Of a DNA stretch of 64,000 bases, positions 12,801-24,700 are shown piece after piece. The translations under genes were made by a program, and so were the position numbers. The DNA lies in contig OX375873.1 of assembly GCA_947359465.1 (NCBI GenBank), positions 72,429,477 to 72,493,476 on the forward strand. Direction: 5' to 3'. The number at the start of each line of letters is the position of its first letter. Position 1 is the stretch's first letter. This DNA is from Metellina segmentata (taxonomy: Eukaryota > Arthropoda > Arachnida > Araneae > Tetragnathidae). The notes beneath the pieces are model-generated. The model was not told the DNA's origin. It was given only the letters and a program-made list of their open reading frames with translations, and did no database searches.

Positions 12801-15800
12801 TTTTGAACTGTCTGTGCCAATATACACCGAATGTGGAAATGCTTGGTATTATATTTTTCAATTACTTTTGAATTTTATTTATTCTCTATTTTATGGATAA
12901 AATATTACATAAATTTATTTTCATAAATTGTTGAACTTTATCATTTTAAATACATTGTTTGAAGTTTTATGTTTGCATTTTTATTTTTTTATTCAGTTGA
13001 AAATTGGATTGAACTAAATAACCTGTTCACGCCATATTTTTTAAACCTTGAGGAGGAAGAAGCATTGCCTAACAGATCACGAATAACTGCAATTTTCTCC
13101 TGTTTCGATATTTACAACACTATTTTAAAGTCCGAAAATATGAAACGTGAAATTCTTAAAATTGGTAAGTTTTTTTTAGTTTAATGAATGTATAAAATAA
13201 AATGTTATCATACTATTCCAGTATTGTTAATTATAGCATTTATTTTTTTAACAAATCTGTGACCGTTGCCTTAAGTAAAATGTGCCTTACCAATGGTGTA
13301 CAGCCACTGATATCCTTCCTGAATGCAAGAACTAGGTAATTAAATTTTGGGGGTTTCCAGAAGAAAGGCAAAAACAATTTACCCCAATCCCAGTTTTTAT
13401 GTATACCAACCTTTTAACACCATATTTCAAGTTACCTAGTTCTTGCATTTGGGTGACAATGTGTATGTGTGATTAGACATGTCAAGTATGAAAGCCTTCA
13501 ATTTAAAGACTCCCTGAATGATTTTCCATAAAATTGCATTAAATCATGTATAAACAAAGTTTAAAGTTTACAATTAAAACCTATTGGTTATATCCCATGC
13601 ATATCAACACACCAAAGTATAATTTTCAACCTTGCCTTTACCTGTCACAAAATGTGCATATGTTGACACAAGAAACGAAAGTACGAGATGCATGTCTGAA
13701 ATATTTTTTCAACTATAGATCATTAAAAACTTGAGAAAACGGTGAAATTTGGGTCACATAAGATAACAAATTTTGTAAAATCTCCAGTTTTAGTTATGTT
13801 AAATAGCTTACATTTAAAACCCATGAAACAAGCTTTTAATTTAAATGCTACAATATCGTGACTTTTTGTTAAAAAAAAATGTTGAGGTTAAAGTTTTTCC
13901 TCTTAGATTTTTTTTAAAAAACACATTTTTTTTTTAAAAATTTAAGATATAAGTTAGTTTTTAGGTCTACAAATGCTCGACAAGTGCTGCAAATTTGGAG
14001 TTGTAATTTTTACTAGATTTAGAGCTAATTAATATTTTATTATTTTGGGGGTTACATGCTGGCCCTCTAAGTAAAAAATTAAACATTTTCACTTCACCCA
14101 TTGAGAGAAAGAACCCTGTGTAGAATTTTTCAGTCTTACAAAAATTAAATGTTTTACTTGTTCTGACTTGAGACTATTATATTAGTCTGACATTAACTCA
14201 CAAATTTTTTAAGGTGAGCTCGGTTTTTTGGGGATTAAAATATTTGGCCAAGTTGCATTCAATGTTGAGCCATGTTTATTAAGAAAAAATTTGTTTCGAT
14301 TGACACCAAAAAGTCATAATTCAGATAAATTGCAAGACATTGAAAGCATAGTTATTGCAAAAGTTTGAAAACTTGTCAAATTCTAATTTTTTTAATGTTT
14401 TATTTTTAAACAAACAATAGATTGTTTCAAAAATGTATGTTACCATTTTTGTTGAAATGGGAGATATTGTTATGTTACGATTTCCGATGGCCCTCACTTC
14501 CTCCTATGTATGTGCGGAACTTGGGGATTCTCGCTGGATTGGCGAGAGTCGAGGTGAAACTAAGCTCTTGTCCTGAAAAGGGGGTGCTTCGACCCCTTTC
14601 TGGCTTGCCTAAGAAGGAGGGGACGACGAAGGGGAGCGGACCGGACTGAGCTGTTCCTGAAAGGCAAGGGGACCCGAACGACATCTCCGGATGCTATACA
14701 CCAGTGATGCCCAGCTCTTACAACTATGTCCATAGATTCTCGGCGAATACATTCCCTCTTCATCTGACGGAAAGTCTCGGTCTCTTGTCATGATCCAGCG
14801 GTTCCCCAGGTAAAGCTGATTTTGCCTATTTAACTGGACACCAATAAAGAAAAGTTTCCCAGGAACTTCTAGTTGCATTCATTTAAACTGAAAAGCAACT
14901 CAACAATATCAAGCTTGAGTGCTATGTTAAATTGACATGGAATGAATAACCCTAAAACTACATGGCCTAACTGTCGTACTTATATTTAAAATACTAAGAA
15001 TCAACACAGCTTTTTTTTGTTTTTGAAACTAGTATGTTTTGATTTCTAGTTTTTTTCTTTTAATATACTATTTGAGTATATTACCTTAAAAGTTTGAATG
15101 TGTAGTTTACATAATTGTTGTTGAATATGTAGTTATGCTACTGTTGTAGTAATTGTTTTGTGTATTTTGAATATTTATATTTCTTCGTTCTTTTATTTTT
15201 CACATGAGCTACAAAATCATACAATGAAACCAAGTACTTTCATTTGGAACCTGGTGTTCCTTTGCTCCCCTAGTCCGTTGCAAGAATGAATTATTGTTTT
15301 ACACGTATATATTTTATACAATATACTTATATTAATAATTGAAGGCCTTTCTGTGTGGCATGTTATTCTCTGACACTTAACTATAACTGGGGCAACTTTT
15401 TTCATAATTTCTACACTGCAACACACATAAAACAATGCAGGTGATTGGAACACAAAACTTTGTTCACCCAGAGCTGCCAAAACGTTTGCTGAAAATCAAA
15501 TGTAGCTACGAATGTTGAAATATTAGATTGATGGATGTTAAAGATCGATGCAACCTTGAAGCCTATCTTAAAAAATGATTGGAAAAGAATAATGACCCAA
15601 CGATTATTCCCTACACTTTCCCTGAGACCATTTTCCTCCAAGTCCTTATTTGCTACTGCAACAAAGTTAGGCAACAACAGTCTCTGTTGAGCACAGTTTT
15701 TCAATGTTAAAGAAATTTCTGGCCAATAATCAGCCCTTTAACTGCGTTAACTTAATTTAATTTTGTATGATAACTAACTTAATTTAATTATGTATTATAA

Positions 15801-17781
15801 TACTGTTATACACAACTAAAATTAGCACTAAATTCTGATTTTTTTTTAAATAATTTATTTTAGATTTTGTTGCATCAAAAATCATTGCAACTTCATACCC
15901 ATAAATGCAACTTTTCCCATGTTTACTGCAACAAAAAATTTGCCCTTCTTATAACGCTTGAATATAACTAACTCCGTTAGAATTTGCAAAAAGTAAATTT
16001 TTTTGTTTTATATCATCACATGCTAATAGCAAAACTTGTAACTCCACTGTTAAAGTATTTTGCTAATTAGCATGACAATATATTATTAATCCATTACAAT
16101 GTGAATAATGTATTACATTATTTTCTGTTATATTTGCCTTTTCTAGATATTGATATTCTGAATGCCATGTCCAAAATATCCAGCTCAGTAAATTCTTTAA
16201 TACTGGACATCAGAAAAGATAATATGGCAATTCTAGATTTGGAAAATCCACACCAAGATCCCCCTCGACGTTTCCTTCGAAGAATAGAGGAAAGAAATGG
16301 AACGCAATTCATAACAATGATGACTGAATATGAATTTCGTACCTGGACTGTTTTAGCAGATACAATAATTGATACTGCCAAAACTCTAATGGATTATGCT
16401 GAGAAGGTGAAATATATTTTACTACTAAGAATGAGAATATTCAAATTTTTTATATTATGCAACATAATTGGAATTTTTTTTTCTCGTATTCCTTTTAAAA
16501 TACCCAGTTATGTTGCAGTACGTAAAAATATCAACAATGTAAAAACATCCCTGTTGTCTTGTTGCCCCTAGGGGCACCGTTCCCCCTTTTATCCTCGTCC
16601 TTTACAGACCCTTCACCCTTGGCCACTTTGGTCTAAAAGTATATTCAATTTACTGATTAATTAATTATGATACTTGGTTATTTTTATAATGTGGTACTTT
16701 TTTCATTAAAAAATAAAGCATTGATGTTAAAAAAACATTGGCTCCAATACATCATGTTTTTTTATAAAACATCAATGTTGCATCCCTAGTTTTTATAAGA
16801 TACATAAATTTTTCGTCAGCCCATGTTAAGTTCCATGCTTAGATTTTGTATTTAATGTTTCCAAAATTATTGAATGGTTTTGCAAAATTAATAATTTTTG
16901 TTTTAATAATTTCAGGAGAATGAAAAGGAAATACTTGAAGATATCTTAAGTGCTGAGATAGTCAAAGAAAACATTGGTATTCTTATAATTTGACCTTTCT
17001 CATCCACATTGAATGTATAGTCACCCCCCCTCCTGTAATATATCATTAATTAAAGTCATTCTTTGTTAGTATATGTGGGGTTTTTTTTTCACAATCTCAA
17101 ATTTAAATTGAATTTATGTGTCAAATTATGCTAAAAATAGCATTTTCTATTTATTGGCTTCAAATTTAAGCTACAAGTTTTCCAAGTTGTGTTAGACTTT
17201 CAATTTTAGGACATTCTCAAATGTAACAGCTTGTACTATCAATTCAAGATCAAAACTATACTAGAATTTTAAAAAATCAAAGCAGTTTTTGTGTGGAACT
17301 AAAGCATTTCTTCCCACAAAATGTTTTTTTTACTCTAAACCATTGATTTATTTTCTGTTAGTAAACTTTTCTTTCATTTCCACATGGTTTTTTTTCTGCT
17401 TGCTACTACTCTCTTCCCCAATCGCTCTTTTTCCCACTTTCACAGCATTTTTTTTTTTTGACATTAATTTGTGTTGACCAAGTGTGATCCTTGTACCATA
17501 AATGCCAAAACAGTAACCAATTCATTTCCAATCAATCTTTTATTTGAGAAGCAGTAATAATTATAGCAAACTTGCATAACTAAGTCACTAATTTTTGTGT
17601 TTATAGGTTCTAACCACAAAATATCACTTTTATAATATTGAAGATTTGCAAGCTTTTTTTGTTGATATGTCATGGGGGTATACAATGAATGTTGTATTTT
17701 TTTGGCCCTTTTAAGATTCAAATCACTATTTTATTTACAGTTGAAACTGAACATTTTAATAACTTTGCACTAGTCATTTGA
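3805..17781 (+). CDS. SAAL1: SAAL1-like protein (serum amyloid A-like 1), 5' incomplete
   Basis: Ten exons join in one frame: 3805-3888, 6884-6963, 8608-8667, 8750-8865, 11987-12110, 12766-12845, 12997-13164, 16147-16406, 16916-16976 and 17741-17781 (stop TGA). All have AG/GT borders and the phases fit. They give 357 codons. Recognition rests on EVAQFLSDSGVPGIFLDVI, then SPRLLEIVVGILGNMSSF, which match the conserved armadillo-like N-terminal half of SAAL1 (ALFLQE..., CPRLREICVGILGNMA in vertebrates). Later exons keep the family's helical-repeat pattern (FSCFDIYNTILKSENM). Roughly 80-90 N-terminal residues expected from the family were not found; they lie in the first 3.8 kb or left of the window. 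The last exon is short (VETEHFNNFALVI) and rests on a good acceptor and phase only. SAAL1 is known mainly from vertebrates, linked to cell proliferation; its biochemical role is unclear. Introns carry pogo, hAT, piggyBac and Helitron copies. A candidate AATAAA is at 18032. Confidence 0.85.
4281..4990 (+). mobile_element. pogo/Tigger-like transposon relic (5' end and HTH region)
   Basis: It starts CAGTGGAGCTCCTTTTATG after a TA, followed by repeated 'tatgcatgt...cttatacgtc' sequence typical of Tigger 5' untranslated regions. The plus strand then reads AKMLNIPVFYTKDIIYK (first helix-turn-helix-like part) and NIPVSGLMLMKRAKEICKK (second, CENP-B-like part), then VEEWLHD, with stops between. The catalytic domain is not recognisable. 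The 3' limit is approximate. It lies in a SAAL1 intron. Confidence 0.5.
5950..6740 (-). pseudogene. hAT transposase relic (ZBED/SCAND3-like)
   Basis: On the minus strand, pieces in shifting frames resemble the middle of domesticated-type hAT transposases: VLDETVQIINYFKSRLKN (about 6490-6430), SLANDIGVFGRYF (about 6260-6220), TDRMEGFFKKLKYRVQSI (about 6165-6110) and FPLTKGFGEELESDIPADI (about 6095-6040). Many stops and frameshifts separate them. No inverted repeats were found. The call depends on remembered family patterns, so it is moderate at best. Confidence 0.4.
9021..9225 (+). repeat. 5' end relic of the same piggyBac family as 41974-44382
   Basis: It begins TTAACATTGGTGTC at 9021 and later has CTCTGGTGTCCTTTCTACACC near 9161-9182. 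These align in order with the intact element's TTAACACT start, its first GGTGTCGAATCGACACC palindrome and its second CTCTGGTGTCGTTTCGACACC palindrome. There is no coding part. The right limit is approximate. It lies in a SAAL1 intron. Confidence 0.5.
9917..11451 (+). mobile_element. non-autonomous Helitron, family A copy 1
   Basis: The element starts TCTCTTTATATTAAAA after a host A (9916) and ends in a GGGGGC-GGA-GCCCCC hairpin (11434-11448) overlapping a terminal CTAG, followed by a host T (11452): the A|TC...CTAG|T insertion signature of Helitrons. It makes no target-site duplication and has no inverted ends. A near-identical copy lies at 28464-30001. The interior has three degenerate ~185-bp tandem units (10322-10855) and a 3' block with stacked hairpins (GGTTTGCGAAGCAAACC at 11368-11384; GGGATTG...CAATCCC after it). 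An extra, internal version of that 3' block lies at about 11160-11260. It codes for no Rep/helicase. It sits in a SAAL1 intron. Confidence 0.75.
10322..10855 (+). repeat. three degenerate ~185-bp tandem units inside Helitron A1
   Basis: The marker ACTCTTTCTTACGGTAC (or TATGGTAC) recurs at about 10389, 10575 and 10759, each time followed by ATTATTTTT..AAAT..GGTT.ATAA and then GATGC.AT.AAAAGTTGGT. The spacing is about 184-186 bp. The same three units lie in the second copy at about 28862-29395. Confidence 0.65.
13321..13450. repeat. short inverted repeat (foldback)
   Basis: AATGCAAGAACTAGGTAA at about 13322-13339 is answered by TTACCTAGTTCTTGCATT at 13432-13449, with about 90 bp between. It is probably a small MITE or part of one. 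No target-site duplication was recognised. It lies in the SAAL1 intron 13165-16146. Confidence 0.5.
14470..14890. other. GC-rich block of unknown origin, possible solo LTR
   Basis: About 400 bp are clearly richer in G and C than the surrounding intron, with abrupt edges. The block starts near TGTTATGTTACGA (14470) and has AATAAA near 14844, shortly before its right end around TTCTAGTTGCA. That layout (TG...polyadenylation signal...CA) would fit a solo LTR. I found no target-site duplication and no second copy in the window. Open frames on both strands here look like by-products of the composition. Confidence 0.3.
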
Positions 17782-18031
17782 CTTGGTGAATTTTCTTTTA
17801 AAATTGAAGATCCTACCTCACAAAAATATTTTAGAGATGATTTTCTTTTTTTGGATACATAGTTGCGAGTATTTTTCCTTTCTCATTGATATTACTTATT
17901 GCACCTTTAGATACCAAAACACTGACTTTTACAGCAGAATTGAATAATGGAATAAGCATAATTCTATTCGGAAAGAGCGGAAATTTATAGCCTTCCATCC
18001 ATTGCTTATTTAAAGTGCTATTTTGAAAGTA

Positions 18032-18037
18032 AATAAA
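18032..18037 (+). terminator. candidate polyadenylation signal of SAAL1
   Basis: AATAAA lies 251 bp after the SAAL1 stop codon. Several TTTATT motifs (AATAAA on the minus strand, e.g. 18175-18180) follow within the next few hundred bases and could serve boule from the other side. In DNA this AT-rich the motif is common, so this is a candidate only. Confidence 0.3.
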
Positions 18038-18785
18038 ACTCAGAGTTAGCAGACAATAAGTTATACTTAAACTATTTAACTGTTGTCAAAATAAATTTCT
18101 TTCACATACGATTTTTCGCAGCTTGTCAAAATCATTCCAAAAATATCTGAACAGCTTCTGTATATTGTTTTTCGTTTATTTTCAAGATAAAGAACTCTCA
18201 AAGCTTTCTAAAATGTTTGCATGTGACATTTTTAAAATGTTATAATATGAAGAAATTATTTTATTTCTTTCAAAAAATCTTGAATAATTTTCCCAAAATA
18301 TATTTAAGAAATCGCATAATTGACAATACTTAGATTATTGTTGCACTAAATGTATTTCAAAACATTTTAAGCATCAAATTGAAATACAAGTAAAATAAAA
18401 AAATACAGGTCGCCATTACTAAACTGAGATTGGTGTCATTTAAAATTTTATTTGAGTATTTTTAGTTATGAAAATGATGCAAGTGTCTTAATGTTCTTGC
18501 TCTTTCTGTACATCTTTGTGAAAGAAATGAAGTGCATCACATTATTTTGTTAAGATGTTATGGTTCAAAAAATTTTGTCTTCAGCTTTTGGAACTTAATT
18601 TCTTATTCTGCTATAGGTTCTCCCTTTGACTTCTGAAAGAGTAAGATATATGAAGTAGCATTCTTTACTTATGTACTCTTAAGTACTTAGAAGTTTGCAT
18701 AATATACACTTCAGATCTTTTATAGCATTAAAGTAGTATATAAGATAATTTTAAAAATAGCCTTACCAATTATTTTGGCTCATTG

Positions 18786-21700
18786 CTAATACATCATTTG
18801 TTGTACTGGAAGGAGTTGAACTACTTCTTGAATACCATTACTTTGATATGGAATGCCCTAGAAAAGTTTGGTTAAAATTTCCTTGTGCCAATTTCAATAT
18901 CTTAAATATATATTTTTGTAAAAAAAAAAATTTTTTGATTAATAGTATTAAACAGACCCCAAAAAACTAAATATTTGAAAGCAGTATAACTTCAAGTAAA
19001 ACAACTTGAACATCTTATTGATGTATTTCAAACCACATACTGTAGATTTAAAAAGGTGGTTTGGCCACTATTTTCTTAAATGCAGAATTTGCTAATTTGG
19101 GTCATTTAGTGCGCAAGTTTATAAAAAGGAGATGGTTATATGCATTCTTAGGTAATTTGTAATTGAATATTAACCTTTAGACTATGGCCGGTACAGTAGT
19201 TGTACCATGATCACACACTCTAAGAAAGAATTTAAACAATGGCCATAACATCAGTTGTACGTTGAAAGTTATAAGAATCACACCAAGAAAGAATAGCACA
19301 TCTATAGCCGTAGTCAAAAGGTTAATGATTATGTTCTTATACTTCAGTTTATATGTTGACTTTATCTAATATGGGTATAGCATTAAATTTAGTATGCAGC
19401 TTTAAGGAAGGATAAAACACCTCTTGGTAAAATTTTGCCCTTTATCAGATTATGATGGTTGGTTCGTGGTTTTATAATGCAAGGGCCATATTTAGCCTAG
19501 CTGTGCCAATATCAGAAAATGAATCATATATGCTTCAAAATGTGTATCTATTAGAGTACAACTTCAGTTGTTAAATTAACACAGTGCAATCTTTTTTTTT
19601 TTTTATGTAAATACAGCAGTGAGTTATTTTATGCCAATAAAATTAACTTTGTAACATGGACATTTTCCCAAAGCCTTTCATAGCTGAATTTCTGATACTT
19701 TTGCCTTTTTGATGATTTTTTAATGAAATTATATGTAATCCTAATATATAAGCCGACCAACCAGCATAGTGGTTAAGGTGTTAGCCTCATGTTGGGTTAG
19801 TGTGGAAGTTAGGAGAGTGGGGTGCCAGCTCAGGTGTTGCCTCGTCATCTCACCGTGGTTCAAAATTATGAGGTGTTGTCCTCATATCTTTCCCTTAAGG
19901 GATTGATCCCGGACCATCGTAAATAGCCCGTTGTGTTGCTCTAGTACGACGTTAACTAAAAATTAACAATTACCTAATATATAAATACTCTCTGAACTCT
20001 AAATTTTGTGCTAAAAACAGCTACATTAATACTGGTTTCCCAATCATTTTCTTGTTTTTAAAGTTCAAAATTATTCTATTCTGAATCATTACGGCAAATT
20101 AAGTTTGACCATATGCTTTGATATATTCTCTCAGTATGCATTAACTTGTGATAGGTGCCCTGAATTTCGTTGAACTGGTATCATAAAATAGTATTTGTTT
20201 TTAAAAGAAATATTTTATAAAATCTAAAACAGTAGGTTATGAATACAATGGCTTTACACATTTTTTTTTTAATTGGCTAACTAACATTTTACAAAGTAAA
20301 GTTAAATTCTTACCAATCCCGAGTACTGATAACTTTGCTCCAGAACATACACAATAGTTGGGTAAGAAAGAACATTAACCTATCAATTATTAAATACATA
20401 TTATTTAAACAATTTTATATTTTTTCAATGAATGTCAAAAGTTCTACTACATTCATTTGACTAGGAATAATTCATTTTATTACCTGGGAATTTTCCTGGC
20501 TAATATCGCTATCAGATGTTGTATAACTTGTTCCACTATCTAGATACAGGGTAGTATTTTCATAGGGACTAATAGCAGTTTCATATTCCACAGAAGGTAA
20601 ATAATCTAAGTAAAAAATTTTTAAACATTTACTCATGTTTTAGAAGCACTTCGAATATTTAGTCAAAGTTCAAAAACTACTCTAGTTCTGTTTGCTATAA
20701 AAATTTACTCTTTAAATGTAATTGATTTGTCTTTTTTTTTGCATGGTATATAAGCAGTTTTAGTTGAATTATAATCCATGAACTGTTATGATATTATTAA
20801 ACAAGTTATTTTTCAAGTATCACTAATTAAACGACGGGAGATTGTATTACTCTTGCACTTTTCATGCTATATTGAAGAATTAACTATATAGAAGAGTTAA
20901 CTAAAATACTCGCTCACTTCAAGACCTTTATCATAAATGTGAATATATTCTCTAAGCTTTCATTGCAATATAAAGAATACGCTTCTGAACCTATTTACAT
21001 AAAGCTTCTCCATCCTATGTCAAAAATAAAAAAAAATTCTGATAATATATTTTATCTTTTCTGATTAAATTGTGACTATTTAATACATGGGTTAATTTTT
21101 AGGACTAATTACACATTGTCAATGTTGTTTTGTATCTATTTGCAGCAATTGAATTTTCCCTCAACTAATAAAAAGAAATTACAGGTGACCCTATTATAAC
21201 ATGGTCAAATGGTACCTTGTTATAAGACCGTACTATACAAAACATGAGGGTCATACAATTTTGTATATTTGGTACTGTGTTGTATGGAAACTGCGCTATA
21301 GGATAGTTTGTATTGTATAGAAACCGTGTAAAGTGAAACTTAGGAATTATATAAAAGTAGAGATTGAATTCCGTGTAATAAGGAAACTAAAACCGTGTTA
21401 TACGGAGTACTAAAAACATAGAAAAACTTAACATTTGTATTTTAAATAAAGTTACATAAGGGACCATTAAACAATATAAGTAAATTCATACAAGTTTTTA
21501 AAACATTTTAACTATGTATTAAACCATATGGATGTGTATAGGGCACACACAACAAAATTACAGACTAACAGAAAGACAGACAGGTGAAAAAATCTAACTG
21601 GTCTCTATTTAACTGTCCAATTGACCAACAATAGGTAAAAATTAAACCGTGTTATACAGAAACTTATGTTATACAAGGGTCGTCACAATTTTAGTACCGT

Positions 21701-24700
21701 GTTGTAGGGAATCCGTGTCATAAGTAGTTATTGTCCATTTTTAGAAATATTAAAATTTAATGGAGAACAGAGCTACTGGAGAATTGCATAGGTAAACAAC
21801 TTATATGTATACTTAGCTGTTGTGCAGTATCAGAATGTTATCTCACCAGAAATCTGTGAATAGTTCTGAAAGAAAGAAACAATAATTGTTTATATTTTTC
21901 AAAGCTTGGTGTTATTCTGATATAAATTCATGCATACGTACATTGTTAAATTTTTCCATTCTACTGAGTTCAGCCATATGCGCTCTTGGATACTTCTCGC
22001 TTTGATAGGCATCTTGAGATAATGAATCTGAGCAGTAATTCTAAGTAAATGATAAAGTGTTGAGTGGATTTATTGCATAGAGTACAAATTTAATTCCTGA
22101 AGCATTTCTGAGTACTTATGTTTTACCAAGATACACCACTACTAAGTTTTATGTTGGAAAAGTAGCACACAGACAAATAATGATCTAATTATGTAGGAGT
22201 TATCATTTTTATGAATTCTGTTTTCGTTTTTTTTTTTTAAATATCAGTTTTTCACTGATTAATGAAAATGTAATATCTGTTTTAAACAGGAATAGAAGTA
22301 AAAGGCAAAATGCTCTGAAGTATGTGTTGCATATGTTCAATAAATTATATTTAATTGCATAATTTATGAAGATAATATACCTGCTTCCTAATTGCTGGAG
22401 CTATATTCAATTTTCGTCCTTTGAAGACAATATCGGCCTGTGAAATAAAATTATAGGATATTTTAACAAATTTTATTTATTTTTCTCATTTATTACTTTT
22501 ATTAAATGTTCTGTAATTTAATTTCTTAAAATATTACTTAAAAGCCTGTAGTTAAATCCTTTCTTTCAAGTCTCATTTTTTTTTCTTATTTTAATTAATC
22601 TAGGGTTTTAAACTATGATCCCTTTAAATTCTATGATGTTTTTTAGTTGTAAATGCAATTTTAGTACCTCTTCCTCAATTTCAATTATTTATTGTATAGT
22701 GTAAGTCAGGCCTCGAAATAGATTTTTTTAATACAGGTGCACCTTATGCTCCTAAGTATTTAAATTGGGTGCACAGATTATATTTTAAGCGCACATTAAA
22801 AAAAAAAACGTAATATAAGAGCATTAATGCAATGTAAACTACTAAATTAGTTGGGTACGTTTGGATATGTTACTAAAAGATAGTAAATAAAAATATTTAA
22901 ACATTTTTTTAATCTGCGAAATGATTACTTACAAATATTCAGTCATCATCAGTCATTGGTGGGCAATCAGAAACGTCTACGTTTTCGGCAGATCTTTACC
23001 CATAAGGTTTAGTGTCCATCATTCTTTTTGTATTTTTAATCCATTGCAACACAGCATTTTCTGGATCAAAGTTGTCGCATAATGTGATTTTTAACTTTTT
23101 TTTGGAGAATTTTAACTACGTTCCTTTATAGCGAGAGAGGTCGATACTAATATTTTTTGTTCAGGTATCAAAATAACATAAAATACGTTTCCCCCGCTTT
23201 TTTTAACGATAGATGCACGCAGTGCATCTAGAGAGAAAAAAAATTGGGGCACAATTTTATTTTCATGTGCACCCGGGTATTTCGAGCCCTGGTGTACTAC
23301 TGGATCACTACTACAGTCAGTATATTTGATCTGCATTAGATGATGGATTTGGGGAACCATCATTGTGATGCATATCAAAATATGTTTTTATTTCAAGTTA
23401 TAAATTAATCAGATTCTGATATCTGTAATATTATAAAAGGAAGCGTTTGTTAGGATCCGCAAAATCCTGACGATTCTATGGCACACAAGTAGTCCGCATT
23501 ATTTGCAATTTTTGAGTCGCGGCGAATTTTAAAATTCAATCTAGAAGATTTTTAAATGAATTCAATAGTTTTATTCTCCATCGCTTTTTCGATCGCGGAG
23601 TATTTTTTCTACCCGTGTGACCTTGCAGTCAGGGTTTGGAACCATGCCAAATTTTTTCACCCGCAGAGTGCCGGGAAAAATATTTTTTTTTTCATTTCCG
23701 CTTTGATTTTGCGCGGACGAATAAATTTCCAACCAGAGGATAAATAAAACCTCTTCTAAAACATTCATTCAGAAGGAGATAGAAGACCTTCGGCCTAGGT
23801 TTGTCTAGAGTGCCTATATAATAAGAGTGGCGACATACGGGAAACACTTTCTGATTGGCTTAGAGACCTTTTCTACCGCCCGAGGCGGTCTTTTCCTAGC
23901 TCCCGTAGACTTAACATGGGAACTTTTTGTGTGTTCTAGAAAAACGTGTGTACATTAAATTAAAAAGAAAATATAGCTTATTCATGTTCCATTTCGTGTT
24001 CTAGAATGTTTATTTATTATTATTTTAGTGTTTTGTCAGTATAAATTTGAAGACTTTTTAAATAAATAGCTTTTTTTAACAACACGGTGTTTCTCACAAT
24101 CTAAGTTAGCGCGTTGTGCAATCCATCTCATCAATTACACATGTAATTGAGCGTTTATATGATTCATTTATACCGAATATATCCATATTATAACAATCAT
24201 ATGCTTTTTGTTCTCCCTGAAATGATATATTAATTCGACCAGCATCCTTCTTTGAGACGATTCTGGTAGAAAATGGCTGCCGCGCATGCTCACTGGGCCA
24301 AATTTGGTCCCTTGTCGCCACTCTTATTATATAGGCACTCTAGGTTTGTCCGGTCCACACATCATTCCGGATACATTGTTTCCGGGCCGGTGGTGGCACC
24401 GGATGTTCTTGGGTGTGACGTCGTAAAAAGATGATTCCCGAGCTGGTCGTAACTCCGAGCGGTCGTTAAACAGGTATATCGTAAAGTAAGTACCTCTACT
24501 GAGTTGAATTCCGTATTTTGAATAAATGGCTAAAGACGGTGTACAATTTCCTGACTCATTTTGACGTGCTATTATTTTCTGGATGTTCTTTACCTGTTCA
24601 AGAGTCACGTTTGCTTCTCCTTCTGTTGTAAAAGTAACAAATCCATATCTGAAAGAAGCAGTGAATACTTCGTTTTTAAACTAAATAAATATCAAGTCTA

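Noticed and set aside
15217..15704. Two overlapping minus-strand frames, possibly antisense to a hAT C-terminus
   Set aside because: I could not fit either strand to a family convincingly; no inverted repeats were found.
16118..16381. 87-residue minus-strand frame
   Set aside because: It is the antisense shadow of SAAL1 exon 16147-16406, which is supported by phase and family match.
24327..24608. A 93-residue minus-strand frame continuing boule exon 4 past the donor
   Set aside because: CAG|GTAAAG at 24594 is a good donor in phase 0, and joining it to 22437 restores the DAZ/boule spacing between RNP1 and FKGRKLNIAPAIRKQ. The extension adds unrelated residues and runs into a MITE.
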